Of a stretch of DNA of 64,000 nucleotides, positions 32,769 through 42,106 are shown in pieces. How positions within the stretch are numbered: position 1 is the stretch's first letter; each line of letters starts with the position of its first letter. The position numbers and the translations under genes are program-made. The stretch comes from an uncultured Pelagibacteraceae bacterium (GTDB lineage: Bacteria; Pseudomonadota; Alphaproteobacteria; Pelagibacterales; AG-422-B15): the NCBI GenBank assembly GCA_902547315.1, contig CACCND010000003.1, forward strand, positions 62,001 to 126,000, in the 5' to 3' direction. A model generated the notes under the pieces. It was given only the letters and a program-made list of their open reading frames with translations. It did no database searches and was not told where the DNA came from.

Positions 32769-32820
32769 ATTATTTGATAGATTTATTAATCAGTAAATTT
32801 AAATGAATATTGTCAAAAAA

Positions 32821-32848
32821 TTGTTTATTTTTCAGCAAATTGTAAGAT
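32821..32848 (+). promoter_or_regulatory. Probable lysS promoter
   Basis: TTGTTT (32821-32826) and TAAGAT (32843-32848) are 16 nt apart, giving a start near 32855 and a leader of about 15 nt before the lysS ATG. Weak -35. Confidence 0.35.
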
Positions 32849-32869
32849 ATATATGCTAATGTCAATATC

Positions 32870-34435
32870 ATGCTAATAAATAGTGAAATTAGTGAAAACT
32901 CGAAAGCCTGGCCAATTTTGGAAGCTAGGAAGATTATTAATCAAATCCAAAAAAAAAATAAGAAAAAAATAATACTTCAAACTGGTTATGGGCCAAGTGG
33001 ACTTCCACACATAGGGACTTTTGGAGAAGTTGCAAGGACCACTATGGTGCTAAACGCTATAAAAGCGATATCTGACTATGAAGTTGAATTAATTGCTTTT
33101 TCAGATGATATGGATGGATTACGGAAAGTCCCTGATAATGTTCCTAATCAACAAATTTTGGAAAAAAATTTACACAAACCACTCACCTCAATTCCAGATC
33201 CCTTCGAAACTTCTGAGAGTTTTGGAAATCATAACAATGAAATGTTACAAGAATTTCTTGATAAGTTTGGGTTCAAATATTCTTTTAAAAGTGCGACCGA
33301 GCTCTATAAATCAGGGTTCTTCAACAACCAACTAATGAGAGTTTTGAATTCTTATGATCAGATTAAGAAAATAATATTACCCACATTAGGTGAGGAAAGA
33401 AAAAAAACGTATAGCCCTTTTTTGCCAATTTGCCCAGGTACAGGACATGTACTTGAAGTTGAAATTATTTCAATTAATACTGAAAAAAACACGATTGTTT
33501 ATCTCCAGAATAATAAGGAAATCGAACAGTCTATTTTAGATGGCAATTGCAAACTACAATGGAAAGTGGACTGGGCAATGAGGTGGTGTGCTTTAGATAT
33601 TGATTATGAAATGTATGGTAAAGACTTGATACCAACTTTTCAACTTTCATCAAAAGTATGCCGTGCATTAGGGCATCAACCTCCTGAAAATTATTTCTAT
33701 GAGTTATTTCTTGATCAAAATGGTGAAAAAATCTCAAAATCAAAAGGTAATGGTTTAAGTATTGAAGAATGGTTATCTTATGCGCCCAAGGAAACGTTAA
33801 GCTACTTTATGTATCAAAATCCAAGAAGAGCAAAAAAACTTTTTCTTGATGTTATACCCAAATCGGTTGATGAATTTTTGAACCATCTTAATAAATTTGA
33901 TGATCAAAGTGATGATGAAAAAATTGAAAATCCAGTTTGGCACATCATGAATAGCCAAAATTATATTGGCTCGATACCCATCTCTTTTAATTTAATATTA
34001 AATTTAGTTTCGGCAAGCGGCAAGAATGATCCAAACTTTATTCTAGACTTTATTAAAAAATATGATGGTTCGGTAATAAATTCTGATCATAATTTTATGT
34101 TAGAACTTATAACAGGAGCAATTTCATTTGAACAGAATGTTAATGCGGATAAAATTCAGTATAAAGTACCTGATGAGGATGAGAAAAATATTTTTTTAGA
34201 TTTAATTAATCGAATTGAGCTTTTGCAAGACAATGTGGATGCTGAGACCATACAGACTGAAATTTATCAAATTGGAAAAGATCATAACTTTGATAATTTA
34301 AGAGACTGGTTCAAACTTATCTATCAAGTTTTATTTGGTAAAAGTGATGGACCAAGATTCGGTACTTTTATCGCTATCTACGGGATAAAAGAAACGATAC
34401 AGCTTATCAGAGAAAGAATTAAAGTGAGTAAGTGA
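32870..34435 (+). CDS. lysS: Lysyl-tRNA synthetase, class I
   Basis: 521 residues of the class I (archaeal-type, LysK) enzyme, typical of alphaproteobacteria. The HIGH-like motif is HIGT (47-50, GLPHIGTFGE) and the KMSKS motif is KISKS (287-291). It charges tRNA-Lys. The C-terminal anticodon-binding part is alpha-helical and of normal length. First of a tight group lysS-pyrD-TetR-SDR with 1 to 6 nt between genes. Confidence 0.96.
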   Translation: MLINSEISENSKAWPILEARKIINQIQKKNKKKIILQTGYGPSGLPHIGTFGEVARTTMVLNAIKAISDYEVELIAFSDDMDGLRKVPDNVPNQQILEKNLHKPLTSIPDPFETSESFGNHNNEMLQEFLDKFGFKYSFKSATELYKSGFFNNQLMRVLNSYDQIKKIILPTLGEERKKTYSPFLPICPGTGHVLEVEIISINTEKNTIVYLQNNKEIEQSILDGNCKLQWKVDWAMRWCALDIDYEMYGKDLIPTFQLSSKVCRALGHQPPENYFYELFLDQNGEKISKSKGNGLSIEEWLSYAPKETLSYFMYQNPRRAKKLFLDVIPKSVDEFLNHLNKFDDQSDDEKIENPVWHIMNSQNYIGSIPISFNLILNLVSASGKNDPNFILDFIKKYDGSVINSDHNFMLELITGAISFEQNVNADKIQYKVPDEDEKNIFLDLINRIELLQDNVDAETIQTEIYQIGKDHNFDNLRDWFKLIYQVLFGKSDGPRFGTFIAIYGIKETIQLIRERIKVSK

Positions 34436-35475
34436 TGAGTTTTTTAACTGGTTTGCTTCAACTTTTGCCACCTGAAACCGCTCATAACGTCACAATTCAA
34501 TTAACAAAGTATGGAAGCTCATTTATAGGTTCAGGTTTTCACGATCAAAGTTTGTATACTAATATAAAAGGTCTCAGCTTCAGTAATCCATTAGGAATTG
34601 CTGCCGGCTTCGATAAGAATGCTGAATTGATAGATCCTTTATTAAAGATTGGATTCGGATTTGTGGAATGTGGAACTGTTACACCAATGCCACAATTTGG
34701 AAATACAAAGCCAAGAGTTTTTAGGTTAAAAAAGGATAATGCGATAATTAATAGATTAGGTTTTAATAACAAGGGAGAAAAGAGATTTGTAAAGAATCTT
34801 ATGTCTGCAAAAAAGAAAGGTATTGTGGGATCAAATATTGGACCAAATAAAGATTCTAAAAATTTCGTTGATGATTACTTAAAAATTTACAGAAAGATTT
34901 CAGTCTATTGTGATTACGTTACTATTAATGTTTCATCTCCAAATACTGAAGCTCTACGTGAATTGCAAAGAAAAGAATATCTTGAAGTACTTTTAAGAGA
35001 AATATCTCAAATTAGGGATGAGGAAAAAAATAAAAAACCTATCATGCTAAAAATTGATCCTGATAATACAAATGATCACTACAGTATGATTCTTAATCTT
35101 GTAAATAAATATAATATCGATGGAATTATTGCTACAAATACTTCAGTTTCAAGACCAGAAATTTTACGAGACCTCAATAAGAAAAGAAAAGGTGGATTAT
35201 CTGGTACTCCGATAAAGGATTTATCAGATAAAGTTTTAAAATTTTTATATCAAGAGACAAATCAAGAATTAATTTTAATTGGCGTAGGCGGAGTTGGTAG
35301 TGCATTAGATGTATATAATAAAATTAAACTTGGTGCATCTTTAGTACAAATTTATACTTCACTTACTTATGGTGGTCCGCACCTAATCAATCAGATTTTA
35401 ATTGATCTTGTTAAACTTATCAAAGATGATGGATTTGCAAATATTACAGAAGCAGTGGGTGTAAATAATAAATGA
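34435..35475 (+). CDS. pyrD: Dihydroorotate dehydrogenase (quinone), class 2
   Basis: 346 residues from ATG at 34435, which shares its A with the lysS TGA. A GTG one codon earlier is the alternative. The N-terminal membrane-associating helix (SFLTGLLQLLPPETAHN) marks class 2. GIAAGFDKNAEL, the catalytic Ser in TINVSSPNTEALRELQ, and LIGVGGVGSALD (FMN phosphate site) are present. It oxidises dihydroorotate to orotate with quinone in pyrimidine synthesis. Overlaps the TetR gene by 4 nt. Confidence 0.96.
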   Translation: MSFLTGLLQLLPPETAHNVTIQLTKYGSSFIGSGFHDQSLYTNIKGLSFSNPLGIAAGFDKNAELIDPLLKIGFGFVECGTVTPMPQFGNTKPRVFRLKKDNAIINRLGFNNKGEKRFVKNLMSAKKKGIVGSNIGPNKDSKNFVDDYLKIYRKISVYCDYVTINVSSPNTEALRELQRKEYLEVLLREISQIRDEEKNKKPIMLKIDPDNTNDHYSMILNLVNKYNIDGIIATNTSVSRPEILRDLNKKRKGGLSGTPIKDLSDKVLKFLYQETNQELILIGVGGVGSALDVYNKIKLGASLVQIYTSLTYGGPHLINQILIDLVKLIKDDGFANITEAVGVNNK

Positions 35476-36086
35476 ATAAAACCATTGATCTTTCCTTCAA
35501 TAAAAGAAAGAGGCAGCTTAATAAACAACAGAATCGCGACTCCATAATTTTCGCATCAAGAAAAGTTTTTACTGAAAAGGGCCTTGACAGTTCTAATGTA
35601 AGAGAAATTGTATCTGAGGCTGGTTTGGGTTCAGGGACATTTTATAATTACTTTGATGATAAAGTTGAAGTATTTTTAGTTATAGTAAATAGGCTTATTA
35701 ATGATTTTAGTAATTTTATCATTCCTGAAATTAATAAAGCTAAAACCTTTGATGAATTAGTTGGTATTGCTTTTAATAGCTGGTTCAACTGGATATCTAA
35801 TGATGCAGAAAATTATATTTTTTTTAAAAATAACAAAAAATACATATTAGATCTTAAATGGTTAGGTCAAAATTCAAAAGAATATCAAAATTTTAATAAA
35901 AAACTGCTAGAAGTAACAATAAATATATCAAAAATTATTAGATTTCCTAAAAACGATATTTCACTTATGGTTACATCTGTCATTGCTGTTAGCGTTAATC
36001 TCGGCGACCAATTATTGGAAAGAAATGATTTGAAACCGTCTGAGGTGAGCCTATTTGCAACTAAATTATTTTTAAAAGGACTTTAG
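35472..36086 (+). CDS. TetR/AcrR family regulator
   Basis: 204 residues. The TetR helix-turn-helix is clear: RDSIIFASRKVFTEKGLDSSNVREIVSEAGLGSGTFYNYFDDKVEVF (split over residues 22-68). The C-terminal ligand domain is divergent. Coupled to pyrD by a 4-nt overlap, but likely controls lipid genes: an SDR follows after 6 nt and acyl-CoA genes lie downstream. Ligand unknown. Confidence 0.9.
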   Translation: MNKTIDLSFNKRKRQLNKQQNRDSIIFASRKVFTEKGLDSSNVREIVSEAGLGSGTFYNYFDDKVEVFLVIVNRLINDFSNFIIPEINKAKTFDELVGIAFNSWFNWISNDAENYIFFKNNKKYILDLKWLGQNSKEYQNFNKKLLEVTINISKIIRFPKNDISLMVTSVIAVSVNLGDQLLERNDLKPSEVSLFATKLFLKGL

Positions 36087-36092
36087 CTTAAG

Positions 36093-36896
36093 TTGACAAA
36101 AAGTATTTTCATTACAGGAGCAGCATCAGGAATCGGTAAGGCAACTGCAATATCGTTTGCTGAAAATGGATGGAACGTAGGACTTTTTGATATAAATCAA
36201 GAAGGCCTGAAAGAGGTAGCCGGAATCATTGGCCATAATAAATGCATGTATCAAAAGTTAGATGTAACAAATATTGAAGATTGGATTGAAGCAGAAAAAA
36301 ATTTCTCACAATATACAGGTGGTAGGTGTGATATATTTTTTAATAATGCAGGAATAGCAAACTTTGCAGGAGCATTTGAGGATATAAAGATAAAAGAAAT
36401 GAACAAAATAATTGATGTAAACTTTAAAGGTGTTGTTAATGGATGTTATACAATGCTTGAAATTTTAAAAAGAACGAAAAACAGTATGCTGCTTAATACA
36501 AGTTCAGTTGCGGGACTTATTACAACTCCAGGCATATCAGTTTATGGAGCAACAAAGCATGCCGTAAGCTCTCTTACCGAAAATCTGCGTATTGAGTTTG
36601 AGCGGTACGGCATTAAAGTATCTGAAATTAACCCTTGGTTTACCGAAACACCTATCTTAGATGCTGAAGCTGTTACTACTGGTGCAAAAAGTCAATTGGA
36701 CCGTGAATTTGTCAATCAAAAAACAAAAGTTTACCCAGTTGAAAAGGTCGTAAGCTCAGTTTGGTCCGCTTATGATTCAAGTAGAATCCATCATCCAGTT
36801 GGCTTCGAAGCAAAATTTGCATCGTTTTTTATGAGACACCTGCCATCACTCATAAGAGGTCTGAGCAAAAAACTTTTTAAGGATTCTTTTATCTAG
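36093..36896 (+). CDS. Short-chain dehydrogenase/reductase
   Basis: 267 residues, TTG start. Rossmann motif TGAASGIG (8-15), NNAGIA, catalytic Ser in NTSSVAG and YGATK (Tyr and Lys). Classical SDR, NAD(P)-dependent oxidoreductase on an unknown alcohol or ketone. The C-terminus (FASFFMRHLPSLIRGLSKKLF) is hydrophobic and basic, as in membrane-associated SDRs. Converges on the next SDR with a 4-nt overlap. Confidence 0.9.
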   Translation: MTKSIFITGAASGIGKATAISFAENGWNVGLFDINQEGLKEVAGIIGHNKCMYQKLDVTNIEDWIEAEKNFSQYTGGRCDIFFNNAGIANFAGAFEDIKIKEMNKIIDVNFKGVVNGCYTMLEILKRTKNSMLLNTSSVAGLITTPGISVYGATKHAVSSLTENLRIEFERYGIKVSEINPWFTETPILDAEAVTTGAKSQLDREFVNQKTKVYPVEKVVSSVWSAYDSSRIHHPVGFEAKFASFFMRHLPSLIRGLSKKLFKDSFI

Positions 36897-37768
36897 ACAG
36901 ACCTTTTTGCTTTATCAGCATCATTTGAGGCTTTAATCATATTCCTGAGTTGTTCCCACTCTTGATCGGTTACATCTTTTAACATTTCATAGAAATTACC
37001 CGCATGATTTAACCATTGAGCTCCATCAATAGTAATGATTTCTCCCGTTAAGTAATCTACTCCATCAGCCATTAAGAAAGTTGCTAAATTTGCGAGCTCA
37101 CTGAGCTCTCCAGTTCTTTTCATTGGAATCGACTCCATCATATCAGCACCCTTGCCACCTGGCGCTAATCTATCCCAAGCACCTTTGGTCGGAAATGGTC
37201 CAGGCGAGATAGCATTTAATCTTATACCTCTATTCCCCCATTCAGCTGCAAGAGATCTAGTCATTGTCGCTAAACCCGACTTAGACATTGCTGATGGAAC
37301 TGTATATGGACCACTGCTATCAATCCATGTAGTTAAAATAGAAATTATACTTCCTTTTAAATTTTCAGCTAACCACCTTTTACCTATTGCATTTGTCATG
37401 TAAAAAGTTCCATTGAAAACAATATTAGAAATAGCAGTAAATGCTCTTGGAGATAAATCTTCTGTTCTCGAGATAAAATTTCCTGCAGCATTATTTAATA
37501 GCCCAGTTAGAGGCCCTTCGCTCCAAATTTCATCCACCATATCCTCTATTGCCTCAGGAACCTTAATATCACATGAGATTGATTTTACAGATCCCCCATG
37601 CATATCCACAAGCTCTTTTGCCGTTTCATCTAATACTGACTTTCTTCTGCCGCAGATATAGACATCGGCACCAAGTTCTAAATACCTTGTTGCCATAGCT
37701 TTTCCAAGTCCCGATCCCCCACCGGAAACTAAAATTCTCTTATTTTTTAATAAATCTTTTTGAAACAT
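36893..37768 (-). CDS. SDR of the 2,4-dienoyl-CoA reductase type
   Basis: 291 residues from ATG 37768, chosen because AAGGAG lies 7 nt before it; an upstream ATG at 37786 lacks one. The cofactor motif is SGGGSGLG. The active-site stretch reads GPYTVPSAMSKSGLATMTRSLAAEWG: Lys is kept in the SxxxK position but the usual SDR Tyr four residues earlier is a Ser, as in peroxisomal-type 2,4-dienoyl-CoA reductases. ISPGPFPTKGAWDRLAPGG also fits that subgroup. Probable role in degrading unsaturated fatty acids, consistent with the acyl-CoA genes nearby. Lies 10 nt after ccdA. Confidence 0.83.
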   Translation of the reverse strand: MFQKDLLKNKRILVSGGGSGLGKAMATRYLELGADVYICGRRKSVLDETAKELVDMHGGSVKSISCDIKVPEAIEDMVDEIWSEGPLTGLLNNAAGNFISRTEDLSPRAFTAISNIVFNGTFYMTNAIGKRWLAENLKGSIISILTTWIDSSGPYTVPSAMSKSGLATMTRSLAAEWGNRGIRLNAISPGPFPTKGAWDRLAPGGKGADMMESIPMKRTGELSELANLATFLMADGVDYLTGEIITIDGAQWLNHAGNFYEMLKDVTDQEWEQLRNMIKASNDADKAKRSV

Positions 37769-37778
37769 ATTTACTCCT

Positions 37779-38510
37779 TTACCCAAATTGCGCTAAGAAT
37801 GGAAAATACTTTATAAAAAAGAAAGCCAATTCTTGAATTCTGTTTGTTAGTATCAGGATACCAAATAAAATTAGTAAAAGACCAGTAAAAATTTCGATTA
37901 ATCTTATATAATTTCTTATTCTTGATAAAAATTTCATAAAGCCATTTATTGCATAGGCAGCTATTAGAAAAGGTATGCCCAAACCAGCTGAATACAGCAT
38001 TAGTAAAACTACACCATACGTTACTGTCTCTGAGCTTGCGGCTATCGATAAAACACTTCCTAAAATAGGCCCAATGCAAGGTGTCCATCCAAATGCAAAT
38101 GATAAACCAATTACATAAGAGCCAACTATACCTGGTCTATAGCTTTCAATTTGGTATCTCATCTCTCTGTTTAAAAATGGTATTTGTATGATTTGCATAA
38201 AATGAATACCAAATATGATAATTATTATTCCTCCAACAATACGTAAAATATCGAGATATTCATAAACTAAGTTACTTAGTAAAGTTGCAGAAGCACCCAA
38301 GATTACAAATACAGTTGAAAACCCAAACACAAAACTTAATGAGAAACTAAAAACCTTCTTTTTAACTTCTTCACCTTCATCCAATTGTAATTTATCTAAA
38401 CTAGTCCCTGCCATAAAACATAAGTAACCTGGCACAATTGGTAATACGCATGGGGAGAGAAAACTAAGGAGTCCCGCAAGAACTACATACAAATATGAAA
38501 TCTCAGTCAC
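37779..38510 (-). CDS. ccdA: Cytochrome c biogenesis protein CcdA
   Basis: 243 residues with six transmembrane helices and the two redox cysteines in SFLSPCVLPIVPGYL (helix 1) and GWTPCIGPILG (helix 4), the hallmarks of CcdA/DsbD-type thiol electron carriers. It moves reducing power from cytoplasmic thioredoxin to the periplasm for cytochrome c maturation or for sulfur-redox proteins. Here it overlaps the TIGR02186 gene by 1 nt. An antisense-frame ORF at 37771-38088 is spurious. Confidence 0.92.
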   Translation of the reverse strand: MTEISYLYVVLAGLLSFLSPCVLPIVPGYLCFMAGTSLDKLQLDEGEEVKKKVFSFSLSFVFGFSTVFVILGASATLLSNLVYEYLDILRIVGGIIIIIFGIHFMQIIQIPFLNREMRYQIESYRPGIVGSYVIGLSFAFGWTPCIGPILGSVLSIAASSETVTYGVVLLMLYSAGLGIPFLIAAYAINGFMKFLSRIRNYIRLIEIFTGLLLILFGILILTNRIQELAFFFIKYFPFLAQFG

Positions 38511-39301
38511 TATACTTTTCTAAATCTCTTAAATATTTCAGCACCACTCCATCCAATAATTATTGCAATTATTAGAGAAATCAATCCGTAAAAGAACGGA
38601 TAGTTTTTTGAAAATGAGTAGATTGCCTCCTCAATTCCAACTCTAGTAACCACAAAAGTATATGAATATTCCTGTGATACCTCATTGTCTATAATTAGAT
38701 GAAGATTAACATTGTATTCTCCTACAGGAACTGTGTTAGGAATATCAATATAGGATCTGAATAGATTTCCATCAATTATTTCAATTTCATCAGAAACTTG
38801 TTTATACAAACTATCATTTTGTTTTGTTCTAATTAAAGCACTATAAAATTCTTTTTTTTCCTTTTCATTCATAACGCTACCCCAATCAGTAGTTAGTGAG
38901 CTCCGGTCAATCATTTCTGATTTCTTTTTCTCGAGAAGTCCGATCTGATTATTCGCTAAAAATTCATTTGTAAGTTTAGATGTACTCGAAAGATAATAGA
39001 ATCCAGGCACATCTCTGAAAGTGACACTTTTAGAATTTAGCCAAAATCCAAAATATGAGTCTTTCTTTCTCAATGCAACATCCTCTAGAGGGCCAACAAC
39101 TTCGATAAGTATGTCACTTTTACTATCTCTTGACTGAGATGGATCAGAATAAAACGCCCCGAAAACAAGAAGCTCTTCACCTGAAAAATTTGCATCTATA
39201 TATATTTCTTCCTGGTCTGAGCCAATAACAAGTGCAATTGATATTGAGGGTGTTAACGATCCAATCAAAAAATAAAATAAAATACTTAATTGTCTTATCA
39301 T
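38510..39301 (-). CDS. TIGR02186 / Alph_Pro_TM family periplasmic protein
   Basis: 263 residues: signal peptide (about 1-22), a beta-rich periplasmic domain starting VIGSDQEEIYIDANFSGEELLVFGA, which is typical of this family, and a single C-terminal transmembrane helix (about 238-257). The family is characteristic of alphaproteobacteria and usually sits beside a TauE/SafE transporter, as here. Function is not established. A link to sulfur-compound handling is inferred from neighbours. Confidence 0.83.
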   Translation of the reverse strand: MIRQLSILFYFLIGSLTPSISIALVIGSDQEEIYIDANFSGEELLVFGAFYSDPSQSRDSKSDILIEVVGPLEDVALRKKDSYFGFWLNSKSVTFRDVPGFYYLSSTSKLTNEFLANNQIGLLEKKKSEMIDRSSLTTDWGSVMNEKEKKEFYSALIRTKQNDSLYKQVSDEIEIIDGNLFRSYIDIPNTVPVGEYNVNLHLIIDNEVSQEYSYTFVVTRVGIEEAIYSFSKNYPFFYGLISLIIAIIIGWSGAEIFKRFRKV

Positions 39302-40224
39302 TAGAAAACTAATCGTATTACAGATAAATTAAAAATTTCGTTAGGCTCTACTAACAAATCAAGCGCAATTTTAGTTGCAACACCAAGCACTATTATAGCC
39401 AGTAAAGCTCTTATTTCTTCACCTCTTAATTTATTAGCTGCTAATACCCCTACCTGAGCGCCAATTACAGACGAGAGTATTAAAAAGAAAGCTAGTACCG
39501 CATCTACAGCAAAAGTAGTAGTTGCATGAAGAATAGTAACGAGTGCAGTTATAAAAATAATTTGAAATAATGATGTTCCAATTACTTTTGATGTAGGCAT
39601 TCCCAAAAAATAAATCATCGCAGGGATTAATATGAAAGCACCACCAATTCCCATTGTTGCTGATAAGATGCCAATTACAAAACCAATAATAATTGGAGGA
39701 ATAACACTTATGTATAATTTGGATTTATAAAATCTTACTTTGAAAGGCAGTCTATGCGCCCAGTTATGATAATGAATTTTTTGTTTAACACTTTTTCTTC
39801 TTATTCTATCCCTTATTACTTTGGAGCTTTCAATGAGCATTGATAAACCTATACCTGTTAGAAGAGTAAAATATAAAATTGAGATTACAGTATCAATTTG
39901 TCCATTTGCAACAAGCTTACTGAATATCCAAACGCCCAAGATTGATCCAAAGAAGGCGCCAATAAGCAATACCCCTCCCATTTTGAAATCTACGAGACCT
40001 TGCCTCCAGTGACCTAATGTTCCAGAAATTGAAGATGCAACGATCTGGTTTGCTGATGTTGCAACAGCAACATTAGTAGGTATACCTATGAATATTAGTA
40101 ATGGTGTCATTAAAAATCCGCCACCTAAACCAAACATGCCAGATAGAAATCCTACAACTCCGCCTAAAGACAACAATAGAAAAATGTTAACTGAGAGCTC
40201 TGCAATAGGCAGATAAATACTCAT
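39301..40224 (-). CDS. TauE/SafE family sulfite/organosulfonate exporter
   Basis: 307 residues with eight transmembrane helices in two repeats. GVVGFLSGMFGLGGGFLMTPLLI (20-42) and GFVIGILSATMGIGGAFILIPAMIY (second half) are the paired TauE motifs. Members export sulfite or sulfoacetate, or move other anions. First gene of a 1-nt-overlapping operon with TIGR02186 and ccdA, a likely sulfur/thiol-redox module. Confidence 0.9.
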   Translation of the reverse strand: MSIYLPIAELSVNIFLLLSLGGVVGFLSGMFGLGGGFLMTPLLIFIGIPTNVAVATSANQIVASSISGTLGHWRQGLVDFKMGGVLLIGAFFGSILGVWIFSKLVANGQIDTVISILYFTLLTGIGLSMLIESSKVIRDRIRRKSVKQKIHYHNWAHRLPFKVRFYKSKLYISVIPPIIIGFVIGILSATMGIGGAFILIPAMIYFLGMPTSKVIGTSLFQIIFITALVTILHATTTFAVDAVLAFFLILSSVIGAQVGVLAANKLRGEEIRALLAIIVLGVATKIALDLLVEPNEIFNLSVIRLVF

Positions 40225-40336
40225 AATTCTAAACTTTTCAGACTTTCCCCATCGATTTGGTTAACAAAATTAGAAATTTGCAATTTATGAGACAAAGGTT
40301 ATATATATTTAAACTACAATAATTATTCTTAAACCT

Positions 40337-42106
40337 ATGTCGTACAAAAGTCCAATAGAAGATTTCAAATACAATCTGGCTATGCTTAACTACGATGAGG
40401 TCATTGCCGGCATAGAGAAGTTCAAGGAATATGACTCTGAAACACTCATTAGTGTTGTTTCTGAAATAGGGCGCCTTAATGAGCAAGAAGTACTAGATAG
40501 TAATAAAACTGGGGACAGAGAGGGCTTAAAATATGTGACTGATGGAGTAGAAGGTCCTGAAGTTCATACACCTGAAAGCTTTAAAAAACTGTATGATGCA
40601 GTAAAGTCGTCAGGTTATGTTGGCGCTACAATGCCCACTCAATATGGTGGCGGTGGAGCACCGTTTACAACTGCCATACTTGCAGGCGAGATTGGTATAG
40701 CTGCTAATATGGCATTCTATATGGGTCCAGGATTAAGTCATGGTGCAATGAAGACCATTTTAAAAAAAGCTACAGAGGAACTCAAAAATAAATATCTACC
40801 TAACATGACTTCAGGTGAGTGGATGGGTACTATGTGTCTGACAGAACCACAATGCGGAACTGACCTTGGCTTAATAAAATCAACTGCTGTTCCTAAAGAT
40901 GATCATTATGAATTAACAGGACAAAAAATTTGGATTTCATTTGGTGAACATGACTTAACAGAAAATATTATTCATCTTGTGCTTGCAAGAACACCTGACG
41001 CACCTGAGGGTATTAAAGGAATAAGTTTATTTCTTGTACCAAAGCGACTAGATGATAATTCTCGAAATACAATTTATTGTGGCGGTTTAGAACATAAACT
41101 TGGAATTAATTCATCACCAACCTGCGTCATGAACCTTGAAAATGCTAAAGGTTGGCTTGTTGGAGAAAAAAACAAAGGTATGGAAGCAATGTTTCTGATG
41201 ATGAATGATGCACGTTTAAAAGTTGGACTCCAAGGTATAGCAATGTCAGAGATCTCATACCAAAACGCTTTAGAATTTGCAAAAGAAAGAAAACAGATGA
41301 GGTCTGTTGTCAAGGATAAGCAAGACAAAGATAGTAAAGCTGACAATATAATCGTTCATCCTGATGTAAGAAGAATGTTAATGAATGTCAAAGCAACAAC
41401 TGAGGCAATGCGTGCATTATGTATTTATACAGCTATGAAAATTGATCTTGCAGAAGATCATCCTGATGAAAAAGTAAGACAGGAAGCTGATGATTTTGCT
41501 GCACTAATGACACCGATTATTAAAGCTTACTGCACTGATAGAGGTTTTTTAAATTGTTCAGAATCTTTACAGGTCTTAGGTGGTAGTGGTTTCACAAAAG
41601 AATATCCTCTCGAGCAGTATATGCGAGATGTAAGAATTACAATGATTTATGAAGGTACAAATGGTATTCAAGCATTAGACTTAGTTGGAAGAAAATTAAC
41701 AATGCACCAGGGACGTTTGTTACAAAATTTCCAAAAAGAGGTTAAAAAATTTCTATCTGAAAATAGAGATAATGAGGAAATATCGTCATTTATTAAGCCT
41801 CTCGAGAATGCTCTCAATGAAGTTACTGCTTCAACAATGTGGTTAATGCAAAATGGAATGCAGGATCCCGAAAATGCTCTTGCTTCAGCTACTGATTACC
41901 TAAATTTAGTAGCTCTATCCTCAATGACATATATGTGGGCACGCATGGCAAAGTTCTCAGTTGGAAAAAATGAACCTATTCATAAAAATAAAATAAAAAC
42001 AGGAACCTATTTTGTTGAAAAGATTATGCCAGAGTTAACTATGTACTCAAAAAAAGTACAAGCAGGTAAGTCATCAATGATGGATATGGAAGTTGCAGAG
42101 TTTTAA
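40337..42106 (+). CDS. Large acyl-CoA dehydrogenase (DmdC-like, 589 residues)
   Basis: 589 residues, about 200 longer than a standard acyl-CoA dehydrogenase. N-terminal extension, then the FAD/substrate domains (GWMGTMCLTEPQCGTDLG about 155-172, WISFGEHD), then VLGGSGFTKEYPLEQYMRDVRITMIYEGTNGIQALDL, which carries the catalytic Glu, and a C-terminal helical domain (about 470-589). This plan is shared by DmdC (3-methylmercaptopropionyl-CoA dehydrogenase of DMSP breakdown) and related long-chain enzymes. Sequence alone does not decide between them. No dmdA, dmdB or dmdD-type gene is next to it. Divergent from the TauE operon. Confidence 0.86.
   Translation: MSYKSPIEDFKYNLAMLNYDEVIAGIEKFKEYDSETLISVVSEIGRLNEQEVLDSNKTGDREGLKYVTDGVEGPEVHTPESFKKLYDAVKSSGYVGATMPTQYGGGGAPFTTAILAGEIGIAANMAFYMGPGLSHGAMKTILKKATEELKNKYLPNMTSGEWMGTMCLTEPQCGTDLGLIKSTAVPKDDHYELTGQKIWISFGEHDLTENIIHLVLARTPDAPEGIKGISLFLVPKRLDDNSRNTIYCGGLEHKLGINSSPTCVMNLENAKGWLVGEKNKGMEAMFLMMNDARLKVGLQGIAMSEISYQNALEFAKERKQMRSVVKDKQDKDSKADNIIVHPDVRRMLMNVKATTEAMRALCIYTAMKIDLAEDHPDEKVRQEADDFAALMTPIIKAYCTDRGFLNCSESLQVLGGSGFTKEYPLEQYMRDVRITMIYEGTNGIQALDLVGRKLTMHQGRLLQNFQKEVKKFLSENRDNEEISSFIKPLENALNEVTASTMWLMQNGMQDPENALASATDYLNLVALSSMTYMWARMAKFSVGKNEPIHKNKIKTGTYFVEKIMPELTMYSKKVQAGKSSMMDMEVAEF

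Noticed and set aside
37771-38088. 105-codon ORF in another frame of ccdA
   Set aside because: Low-complexity shadow within the better supported CcdA frame.
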